From: Verrucomicrobia subdivision 3 bacterium UBA7542
GTDB taxonomy: Bacteria > Verrucomicrobiota > Verrucomicrobiia > Limisphaerales > UBA11358
Assembly: GCA_002479245.1 (NCBI GenBank)
Contig: DLMG01000174.1
Span: 2,994-13,686, forward strand
DNA: 10,693 bases
Direction of reading: 5' to 3'
In this document: in pieces, positions 1-4,755 of the stretch
How positions within the stretch are numbered: the first letter of the stretch is position 1
Layout: each line of letters starts with the position of its first letter
Translations under genes and position numbers: made by a program
Notes under the pieces: model-generated
The model's database searches: none
What the model was told of the DNA's origin: nothing
Seen by the model: only the letters and a program-made list of their open reading frames with translations

Positions 1-706
1 GGGCATCCTGATTTTGTTGATGGTCATGGTGGTGCCCAAGTTCAAGGAGGTTTTCGCGGGCATGAACGTCAAGATGCCGAAATTCACCCTGTTTGTGCTG
101 GCGATCAGTGACGCCATCCGGCTCCACATTCTGCAAACGCTGGGCGTGGTGGCGGTGGTGGTGGTGGTGTTCCTGCTGACCCTCAAAACGAAAATCGGCC
201 GTTATATCTGGGATAAACTCAAGCTCAAGATGCCGGTGTTGGGGCCGGTCATCAACCGGGTGGCCATCGCCCGTTTCACCCGCACACTGGGCACACTCGT
301 CAGCAGCGGTGTTCCCATTTTGCAGGCGCTGACCATTGTCAAGGAAACCGCCGGCAACGTCATCGTCAGCAACGCCATCGCCGGCGTGCATGAAAGCGTG
401 AAGGAAGGCGAAACCATCACCGCGCCGCTGGAGGCATCCGGGGTTTTCCCGCCCATGGTGGTCAGCATGGTGGACGTGGGCGAACAAACCGGGGCCCTGC
501 CGGAAATGTTGCTGAAAATTTCCGACAATTACGACGAGGAAGTGGACAATGCCGTGGCTTCCATGACCTCGCTTTTGGAACCCATCATGATTGTCTTTCT
601 GGCGGTCATTGTCGGCAGCATCGTGATCGCGATGTTCCTGCCGCTGATTGCCATGATCACCAATCTCAGCGGTGAAGGTGGTGGTGGTGCTGGCGGCGGT
701 GACTGA
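1..706 (+). CDS. gspF: GspF/PilC-type inner-membrane platform protein, 5' truncated
   Basis: Polytopic inner-membrane platform of type II secretion/type IV pilus machines, which links the cytoplasmic ATPase to pseudopilin assembly. The frame is open from base 2, so the gene enters from the left; about 234 residues remain of a family usually near 400. Visible are the end of the central hydrophobic segment (GILILLMVMVVP), a following hydrophobic stretch (LGVVAVVVVVFLLTL), then a full second T2SSF domain with the typical RFTRTLGTLVSSGVPILQAL and VGEQTGALPEML motifs, and a last membrane segment (LEPIMIVFLAVIVGSIVIAM). The C-terminus carries an unusual Gly-rich tail (GEGGGGAGGGD). Pseudopilin genes follow downstream as in gsp operons. 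Whether it serves secretion or pilus assembly cannot be decided here, since ATPase and secretin genes are outside the window. Confidence 0.93.
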   Translation, partial: GILILLMVMVVPKFKEVFAGMNVKMPKFTLFVLAISDAIRLHILQTLGVVAVVVVVFLLTLKTKIGRYIWDKLKLKMPVLGPVINRVAIARFTRTLGTLVSSGVPILQALTIVKETAGNVIVSNAIAGVHESVKEGETITAPLEASGVFPPMVVSMVDVGEQTGALPEMLLKISDNYDEEVDNAVASMTSLLEPIMIVFLAVIVGSIVIAMFLPLIAMITNLSGEGGGGAGGGD

Positions 707-753
707 CCGGCAACCGCCTCCAAGGCCGTTTGTCTGGAAAAGGCGTAAAAAAC

Positions 754-783
754 TTGACAGATGATGGCGTCCATGCGTAAATA
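754..783 (+). promoter_or_regulatory. Possible sigma70-type promoter before the toxin-antitoxin pair
   Basis: A perfect TTGACA lies at 754-759. The best -10 at normal spacing is poor (TAAATA at 778-783, 18-bp spacer); a better TACAAT at 782-787 has a 22-bp spacer. It sits in the only sizeable gap between gspF and the next gene, overlaps inverted repeats, and would serve the toxin-antitoxin genes and perhaps the coupled pseudopilin genes. The -10 is the weak point. Confidence 0.35.
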
Positions 784-817
784 CAATGTAAAGACATTGC
801 ATGGGCGTTCTATTTAC
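771..817. promoter_or_regulatory. Nested inverted repeats, candidate antitoxin operator
   Basis: Three exact inverted repeats share one centre region: CAATGT (784-789) with ACATTG (794-799), 4-base loop; GTAAATA (777-783) with TATTTAC (811-817); CCATGC (771-776) with GCATGG (799-804). They overlap the proposed -10 and end 12 bp before the toxin start. Ribbon-helix-helix antitoxins commonly bind such sites in their own promoter; that this is such an operator is inference. Confidence 0.4.
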
Positions 818-829
818 AATTAACTCGAT

Positions 830-1114
830 ATGGAGTTCGATTGGAACAATCCGCCCTTTGAGTTGGATGGTTCTTTGACTCAGCGGGAAATTGAAGAGTC
901 CTTTGAGGATCCGTTTGCCATTCGGCTGTTGCCGGACTCGCCGCGATTTGGCGTGCAGGCGCGCTTTTTCAACCTGGGAATGTCGGCGGGCGGGGTCGGA
1001 ATTTTCAGCGTGTATCGGACCAACGGCCAGGTGGCGCGGGTGTTGCACGCCCGCGTTTTTGAACCGGAAGAACGGTTCTTTTATCAGCGGAAACTGGACC
1101 AGATGCTGCAATAA
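830..1114 (+). CDS. BrnT-like type II toxin (putative ribonuclease)
   Basis: A 94-residue protein resembling BrnT toxins, which are small RelE-fold ribonucleases neutralised by a ribbon-helix-helix antitoxin. Family-like features are the start MEFDW, the FEDPFAIR segment in place of the usual F.DP..., the central strand ARFFNLGMSAGGVGIFSVYR, and the C-terminal ARVFEPEERFFYQRK, which corresponds to the family's (S)AR...R..Y end. The N-terminal Asn...Lys...Lys-His-Gly part typical of BrnT is replaced by NNPPFELDGSLTQ, so it is a divergent member and may have altered or lost activity. A CopG-type antitoxin gene follows in the usual toxin-first order, but after a 109-bp gap instead of the usual tight spacing. 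There is no clear ribosome binding site before the ATG. Function rests on remembered family patterns and the neighbour. Confidence 0.68.
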   Translation: MEFDWNNPPFELDGSLTQREIEESFEDPFAIRLLPDSPRFGVQARFFNLGMSAGGVGIFSVYRTNGQVARVLHARVFEPEERFFYQRKLDQMLQ

Positions 1115-1118
1115 ACAT

Positions 1119-1210
1119 GGAGTGATGGATTGATGGAGTGATGGAGTGATGAAGCAATGGGTATAAGCTGACGCATGCCGGGCACAATACTCCAACACTC
1201 CATTACTCCC
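1119..1210. repeat. 8-bp tandem repeat with inverted complementary arm between toxin and antitoxin genes
   Basis: The left arm has five units of period 8: GGAGTGAT (1119), GGATTGAT, GGAGTGAT, GGAGTGAT, GAAGCAAT (to 1158). The right arm has ACTCCAAC (1189), ACTCCATT (1197) and ACTCCC (1205-1210), close to the reverse complement of the left. Together they could fold as a long hairpin. The element fills most of the gap between toxin stop and antitoxin start, so it looks inserted. It has the same plan as the heptamer elements in the pilin leaders but with one base more per unit. Confidence 0.85.
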
Positions 1211-1223
1211 GTCGCAGCTTTAA

Positions 1224-1499
1224 ATGCGAACTTTTGCCAATTGGGAAGAGGTGCCGATCTTCGACAGCGAAGAGGCCGAGGCGGAATTTTGGGTGGAGAA
1301 CCGGCCGGACTTGCGGCTGATGGAAGCGGCCACGGCCGGCAGTGCGGAAGCCGCCGAGTCGGTGACCATCACGCTGCGGATTGACCCGCGGATGCTCGCG
1401 CGGATCAAGCGGCTCGCCCGGTCGCGGTATTTGAATTATCAGAGCATGATCAAGCAATGGCTCAGCGAACGCATGGAAGACGAACTGAGAGAAAAATGA
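1224..1499 (+). CDS. CopG-type ribbon-helix-helix antitoxin
   Basis: A 91-residue putative antitoxin and autorepressor partner of the BrnT-like protein upstream. The N-terminal acidic segment has the EE.EAEFW motif (about residues 16-23) seen in CopG-type antitoxins, the part expected to wrap the toxin. The C-terminal half looks like a ribbon-helix-helix DNA-binding fold: strand SVTITLRI (46-53), helix PRMLARIKRLAR (55-66), and helix NYQSMIKQWLSERMEDE (71-87). That pattern (LRI...L..IK.LA......YQ..I..WL.ER) fits CopG antitoxins better than classical BrnA. The ATG was chosen because the FANWEEVPIF start is family-like and no earlier ATG fits. Its stop overlaps the next pseudopilin start (ATGA at 1496-1499), so translation of the two is probably coupled. 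By family habit it would repress the promoter at 754-817. Confidence 0.75.
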   Translation: MRTFANWEEVPIFDSEEAEAEFWVENRPDLRLMEAATAGSAEAAESVTITLRIDPRMLARIKRLARSRYLNYQSMIKQWLSERMEDELREK

Positions 1500-2344
1500 A
1501 AAACAATCTGACAGTCGAAAGTCGAGAGTCGAGAGTCGAGAGCCGGCCCGACGGCTCGCCGTTGCTTTTCCGCCCTCGACCCCTTGGCGCGGCGACCTGT
1601 CTCGGCGAAGCGATGCGAAGACGGAAGCGAAGCGGAGACGGCTCAACCCTCAGCCAGCTTCGCGCCTTCACCCTTATCGAGCTGCTCACCGTCATCGCCA
1701 TCATCGGTGTGATTGCCGCGCTGATTTTGCCGGTGGCGGGCGCGGTAAAAAAACACCAATACCTTTATAACACCCAGGCGGAAATGGCGCAATTGGAGAC
1801 CGCCATTGACCGCTACAAGGCCGCCTATGGTTTTTATCCGCCCAGTCCAAACACTCCGCCGACGGTGGGCAACCCGTCAACGCTCGTCAACCAGCTTTAC
1901 TATGAGCTGGTGGGAACCGTGCTGACCAACGGTGGCTATACGACCTTGGACGGCAGCGCCTCGATCGATGTGGCCCAAGTGCCAAATGACTTTACGGGTG
2001 TGGGCGGTTTTGTGAATTGCACCAAACCCAACGGGGGCGAGGATGCATCGGCGGCCCGGAATTTTCTCCCCGACTTGAAACCGAAACAGTTTTGGCCACA
2101 GCCAGGATTTACAAACACCGGCGCTACCGAGGGGGTAAACCTGCTCATCTGCTCGGTGGGCGGGCCGGAAGTGACCTACCAGCCGCTGGGCCAGCAGGAT
2201 CGGAATCCCTGGCGTTATAATTCGTCCAGCCCCACCAACAATCCCGGCTCCTATGATTTGTGGGTCCAGCTTGTGATTGGCAAACAAACCAATCTCGTCT
2301 GCAACTGGACCAAACAAGTGCAGATTAACAGCCCGTTACCCTGA
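1496..2344 (+). CDS. GspG-like pseudopilin 1 with repeat-derived leader
   Basis: A 282-residue prepilin. The cleavage/methylation motif RA^FTLIELL puts the cut after Ala57, with Phe58 as mature +1 and Glu62 as the conserved Glu5, followed by a hydrophobic N-terminal helix (TVIAIIGVIAALILPV). Then come AEMAQLETAIDRYKAAYGFYPPSP, split here as helix plus YGFYPPSP, which is the G-family alpha/loop signature, and a Thr/Asn-rich globular part ending in RNPWRYN and YDLWVQLVIG. The calcium-loop end seen in the second G-like protein (WSAGPDG) is not recognisable. The start chosen is ATG 1496, overlapping the antitoxin stop; it gives a 57-residue leader containing the heptamer-coded VESRESRVESR. An in-frame ATG at 1613 would give a more usual 18-residue leader (MRRRKRSGDG...), so the start is uncertain. 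Likely exported to a periplasmic pseudopilus. Confidence 0.85.
   Translation: MKNNLTVESRESRVESRPDGSPLLFRPRPLGAATCLGEAMRRRKRSGDGSTLSQLRAFTLIELLTVIAIIGVIAALILPVAGAVKKHQYLYNTQAEMAQLETAIDRYKAAYGFYPPSPNTPPTVGNPSTLVNQLYYELVGTVLTNGGYTTLDGSASIDVAQVPNDFTGVGGFVNCTKPNGGEDASAARNFLPDLKPKQFWPQPGFTNTGATEGVNLLICSVGGPEVTYQPLGQQDRNPWRYNSSSPTNNPGSYDLWVQLVIGKQTNLVCNWTKQVQINSPLP
1514..1583. repeat. GTCGAGA heptamer array in the leader of pseudopilin 1
   Basis: Four tandem heptamers: GTCGAAA (1514-1520) then three GTCGAGA (1521-1541). A weak complementary remnant (CCCTCGACCCC, 1573-1583) lies downstream. In frame they encode V-E-S-R-E-S-R-type peptide. The same heptamer recurs in the leader at 5602-5629. Confidence 0.9.
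1624..1641. repeat. 18-bp direct repeat, copy 1
   Basis: GAAGCGAAGCGGAGACGG, identical to 2521-2538. This copy is inside the translated leader of pseudopilin 1, about 25 bp before the cleavage-site codons; the other is in the non-coding gap. Confidence 0.85.
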
Positions 2345-2520
2345 ATATTTTATGTGCGTTGCGCCAAAATCCGGACCCGGCCGCGAATATTCCATCGCCG
2401 TTGACTGGCGCGATTGCGCGTGGTCGCCGCCCATCGTGGTGCAATTTCCAGCGGCGGCGCAGCCTGACCCTGTGGCACAGACTTCCCCGCCTTCGCCTCC
2501 GGCTTCGGCGCGGTCGCGTC

Positions 2521-2538
2521 GAAGCGAAGCGGAGACGG
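2521..2538. repeat. 18-bp direct repeat, copy 2
   Basis: Second exact copy of GAAGCGAAGCGGAGACGG (first at 1624-1641). Just upstream is CTTCGGCGCGG, which also recurs in the leader of pseudopilin 2 (2869-2879), so pieces of the same repeat family occur at three places in about 1.3 kb. Confidence 0.8.
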
Positions 2539-2551
2539 ACAAGTCGGTGTA

Positions 2552-2569
2552 CCCCGAAGGCGTTCGGGG
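2552..2569. repeat. Perfect 7-bp hairpin
   Basis: CCCCGAA (2552-2558), loop GGCG, TTCGGGG (2563-2569). First of three short hairpins in the gap. Confidence 0.75.
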
Positions 2570-2575
2570 CTGGTC

Positions 2576-2593
2576 GCGGGTTTCAAAACCCGC
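2576..2593. repeat. Perfect 8-bp palindromic repeat, GCGGGTTT type
   Basis: GCGGGTTT (2576-2583), CA, AAACCCGC (2586-2593). Same plan as the repeat at 2687-2704 (GC.GGTTT..AAACC.GC), with compensating changes at the third pair, which suggests a family of small palindromic elements. Confidence 0.75.
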
Positions 2594-2617
2594 AAACCGG
2601 GTGATTCCCAACGCCTT

Positions 2618-2680
2618 GCCGGCTTGGCCGCCGTCGCGCCGGAGCGGCGCTTTGGCGCGCCGCGAAGGCGGAAAGCCGGC
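2618..2680. repeat. Long imperfect GC-rich inverted repeat
   Basis: Outer arms GCCGGCTT (2618-2625) and AAGCCGGC (2673-2680) match perfectly; inside, the GCCGCC/GGCGG and GCGCC/GGCGC stretches allow further pairing, so the 63 bp could fold as one REP-like stem. Confidence 0.65.
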
Positions 2681-2686
2681 GATACA

Positions 2687-2704
2687 GCAGGTTTGGAAAC
2701 CTGC
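2687..2704. repeat. Perfect 8-bp palindromic repeat, GCAGGTTT type
   Basis: GCAGGTTT (2687-2694), GG, AAACCTGC (2697-2704). Sister of 2576-2593. Confidence 0.75.
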
Positions 2705-2809
2705 GCCACGAGCCGGCGCGTCTGGTCGGTTGATGGCAGTGTCAAGTTGCGATCTTCGTCGCCTGGGAATAAAACGATTGCCCGTTTCAACCCGTTTTTT
2801 TTCAAACCT

Positions 2810-3799
2810 ATGAAAACCATCCTTATGAAAAGTGACATGTGGCAAGTGGCCAGCCTTCGCTCAGAAGCTTCGGCGCGGCAGGCAAGTGACAGGAAAGACG
2901 GCGCGCCATCCGCCACCCCTCCATGTCACGCACCTGTCCTCCATAGCGCACAGCGCGACGGAGGATCACCCGTCACCCGCCGCCCGCGTGCGGCGTTCAC
3001 CATCATCGAATTGCTCGTGGTCATCGCCATCATCGCCATCCTGGCGGCGATGCTCCTGCCGGTGCTGTCGAGGGCCAAGATCGCCGCGCAGAAAAAACAG
3101 GCGGCGGTGGAGATCAGCCAGATTGTCGGCGCCATTCAACAATACGATTCGGTTTATGGCCGCTTTCCGGTTTCCCCTGCGGCGCAAAACCAGGCCGCGC
3201 AGAATGCGCAGACGGCGGGCGCCAATCCGGATTTCACCTATGGCGGCGTGTTTCAAACGCCAGCCGGACCCGTTAACATTGGAACACCCGTGAACGGTTC
3301 GATTTTGACCAATGCGGAAGTGATCGCCATTTTGATGGACCTGACCAATTATCCCAATGGCAACCTGACGGTGAATACCAATCATCAAAAAAATCCGCAG
3401 CGCACCATCTTTTTGAACGCCAAAATATCGGGCTACGATCCCGCGGCCAATGACCCGCAGCCGCCGGGAGGCGTGGACATCACCGGCGTTGATCGCGACC
3501 CGTGGGGCAATCCCTATGTCATCTCGATGGATTTGAATTACGACGAGCAATGCCAGGATATTTTTTACTGTCAGAAAAATGTGTCCCAACAAAGCGGTTC
3601 GTCGGGTTACTTTGGATTGGTCAATGCAACGGATTCAGGCGGCAATGGGGACAATTTCCTTTATCATGGCAAAGTCATGGTTTGGTCCGCCGGGCCGGAT
3701 GGGAAAATTGATCCGACTCCACTTCCAGTGCCGCCGAATCCGGGACTGGGAAGTGCCAATTCCGGCGTCAACAAGGACAACGTCCTAAGCTGGCAGTGA
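2810..3799 (+). CDS. gspG: GspG-like pseudopilin 2 (major pseudopilin candidate) with repeat-derived leader
   Basis: A 329-residue prepilin, the most GspG-like of the window. The motif AA^FTIIELLVVIAIIAILAA puts the cut after Ala62, Phe63 as +1 and Glu67 as Glu5. Then come SRAKIAAQKKQAAVEISQIV and a helix leading to YDSVYGRFPVSP, a long Thr/Asn-rich insert, DPWGNPY (about 230-236) and WSAGPDGK (292-299), the last two being the conserved C-terminal landmarks of GspG, where calcium is bound in characterised members. The chosen start ATG 2810 (MKTILMK) gives a 62-residue leader; ATG 2825 is an alternative. The open frame further upstream to 2624 runs through repeats and has no family support. 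The mature part is about twice the usual GspG length. It ends in a GTGA overlap with the next gene. Confidence 0.85.
   Translation: MKTILMKSDMWQVASLRSEASARQASDRKDGAPSATPPCHAPVLHSAQRDGGSPVTRRPRAAFTIIELLVVIAIIAILAAMLLPVLSRAKIAAQKKQAAVEISQIVGAIQQYDSVYGRFPVSPAAQNQAAQNAQTAGANPDFTYGGVFQTPAGPVNIGTPVNGSILTNAEVIAILMDLTNYPNGNLTVNTNHQKNPQRTIFLNAKISGYDPAANDPQPPGGVDITGVDRDPWGNPYVISMDLNYDEQCQDIFYCQKNVSQQSGSSGYFGLVNATDSGGNGDNFLYHGKVMVWSAGPDGKIDPTPLPVPPNPGLGSANSGVNKDNVLSWQ
2832..2980. repeat. GTGACAT-type heptamer element, interrupted by other repeats, in the leader of pseudopilin 2
   Basis: The left arm has heptamers GTGACAT (2832), GTGGCAA (2839) and GTGGCCA (2846-2852), broken by about 30 bp containing CTTCGGCGCGG and resumed at GCAAGTGACAGG (2882-2893). 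The right arm has the complementary ATGTCACG and CACCTGTCC (2923-2939) and, after a second interruption by a hairpin (TCCTCC 2937-2942 with GGAGGA 2960-2965), ATCACCCGTCACCC. This reads as one heptamer-arm element with two later insertions. All of it is translated. Confidence 0.7.
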
Positions 3800-4755
3800 A
3801 AATGAGTATCGAGTGTCGAATGTCGAGTGTCGCGATGACTGCGGGAAAGCGGCGGAGGGCCGCCGCAGTCCAAAACCTGTCGGACACGCCTGCGTCTCAC
3901 CTTGGCGCTTCGCGGTTTGGAGTTCCGCGTTTACGCGGTTCGATGAACGGAGGCCGCCTGAAGGCGGAACTCCAAACCGCTTTCACCATCATCGAGTTGC
4001 TGGTGGTCATTTCCATTCTCGGCATCATGGCGGCGTTGACCGTGCCGGTGCTCAAAAATTTCGCCAAGTCGGACGCCACCCTCGGCGCCTCGCGCCAGTT
4101 GCTCGACGGGGTCGCCCGCGCGCGGCAACTGGCCATGAGCCAGCGCACGACGGTCTATATGGTTTTTGTGCCGACGAATTTCTGGGCCAGTGCCGGCTGG
4201 TTGAACAGCCTGACCCCGGCGCAGCAAACCGCCGCGACCAATCTGTGTGACAAGCAATTGACTGGTTACATCTTTGTCAGCCTGCGTTCGGTGGGTGATC
4301 AGCCGGGGCAGGGCGTGCCGCATTATCTCGCGCCCTGGCAGACGTTGCCGGATAACACGTTCATTGCCGCGCAAAAATTTTACACCAGCAACAACATTGT
4401 TGATCAAATTTCCGGTGCCACGTATTCCATTTCCGAATTCAACTACACCAACAAATTTCCATTCCCGACGGAAACCACTCTCATTACCGGGAATACACCT
4501 TACCTGCCATATATTGCGTTCAATTATCTTGGACAACTCACCATCGACGGGGTGGATATGTCAGGTTACGACGAATACATCCCGATTGCGAAAGGCAGCG
4601 TGTTGGTCGCGAGGGATCCGTTCACCAAAGCGTTCCAATTCAATCCGCCCGACGTCGCGGAAAATCCGCCCGGCAACAGCATCAACTCCTACAACATCGT
4701 CCACATTGGCCGGCTGACGGGCCGCGCCGTTTTGGAATATCAAAAGGTGCAATGA
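3796..4755 (+). CDS. GspH-like minor pseudopilin (resembles Verru_Chthon cassette protein D)
   Basis: A 319-residue prepilin. The motif TA^FTIIELLVVISILGIMAAL puts the cut after Ala62, Phe63 as +1 and Glu67 as Glu5. After the membrane helix the GspH-type segment LGASRQLLDGVARARQLAMSQ, shortened here to its core, is followed by TTVYMVFVP, as in GspH/FimT-like proteins where a second helix leads into a beta strand. The C-terminus has YIAFNYLGQLTIDG and HIGRLTGRAVLEYQKVQ, like the H-family G.v.. ending. The chosen start is GTG 3796, overlapping the previous stop (GTGA); ATG 3802 is six bases in, and ATG 3943 would leave a conventional 13-residue leader. The leader up to Ala62 is built from three repeat elements. 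Position before GspI- and GspJ-like genes supports the H assignment; the cassette D identity is from memory. Confidence 0.8.
   Translation: MKMSIECRMSSVAMTAGKRRRAAAVQNLSDTPASHLGASRFGVPRLRGSMNGGRLKAELQTAFTIIELLVVISILGIMAALTVPVLKNFAKSDATLGASRQLLDGVARARQLAMSQRTTVYMVFVPTNFWASAGWLNSLTPAQQTAATNLCDKQLTGYIFVSLRSVGDQPGQGVPHYLAPWQTLPDNTFIAAQKFYTSNNIVDQISGATYSISEFNYTNKFPFPTETTLITGNTPYLPYIAFNYLGQLTIDGVDMSGYDEYIPIAKGSVLVARDPFTKAFQFNPPDVAENPPGNSINSYNIVHIGRLTGRAVLEYQKVQ
3804..3831. repeat. GAGTGTC heptamer array in the GspH-like leader
   Basis: Four tandem heptamers: GAGTATC (3804), GAGTGTC (3811), GAATGTC (3818), GAGTGTC (3825-3831), starting 8 bases after the GTG start. They are translated as S-I-E-C-R-M-S-S-V. 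Confidence 0.88.
3837..3870. repeat. GC-rich hairpin in the GspH-like leader
   Basis: GACTGCGG (3837-3844) pairs with CCGCAGTC (3863-3870), with a further GCGGC/GCCGC pairing inside. It directly follows the heptamer array and looks like a second repeat placed next to the first. Confidence 0.72.
3912..3980. repeat. 17-bp perfect inverted repeat ending at the prepilin cleavage site
   Basis: GCGGTTTGGAGTTCCGC (3912-3928) and its exact reverse complement (3964-3980) enclose a 35-base loop, itself with CCGCC/GGCGG (3954-3967) pairing. The right arm encodes the last leader residues (AELQTA) and stops one base short of the Phe codon of the mature protein. The loop contains the in-frame ATG at 3943. 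Confidence 0.88.

Larger units (their letters stand above)
2345..2809. other. 465-bp gap without a gene, packed with short repeats
   Basis: Between the stop of pseudopilin 1 and the start of pseudopilin 2 no ORF looks like a protein on either strand. The stretch is GC-rich and carries an 18-bp direct repeat shared with the upstream leader, three short perfect hairpins and a longer imperfect GC-rich hairpin. It is the only junction among the pseudopilin genes that is not a 4-bp overlap. A run of eight T (2795-2802) just before the next start is not preceded by a stem directly, so I do not call a terminator. Confidence 0.75.

Noticed and set aside
707..829. tRNA or other structured RNA in the gap after gspF
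   Set aside because: No cloverleaf or known RNA motif; the inverted repeats fit a promoter/operator better.
1005..1187. Minus-strand ORF over the toxin end and the 8-bp repeat
   Set aside because: Its HHSITPSIHHS peptide is the translation of the tandem repeat on the opposite strand, with no other support.
1514..1541. CRISPR array
   Set aside because: The repeats are 7 bp tandem units without spacers and there is no cas gene.
2795..2802. Run of T as a rho-independent terminator
   Set aside because: No GC-rich stem directly precedes it and the same-strand operon continues a few bases later.
2345..2809. Insertion sequence
   Set aside because: No transposase frame, no long terminal inverted repeats and no target duplication seen; only short palindromic repeats.
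2277..2813. Open frames across the gap between the two GspG-like genes, and the extension of the second G-like frame back to 2624
   Set aside because: Translations are Arg/Pro/Ala-rich products of hairpin repeats and do not resemble proteins; the GspG-like start at 2810 suffices.
2966..3592. 208-codon minus-strand ORF
   Set aside because: It is the antisense shadow of the GspG-like gene; the translation is rich in His/Arg without family features, while the + strand shows clear pilin motifs.
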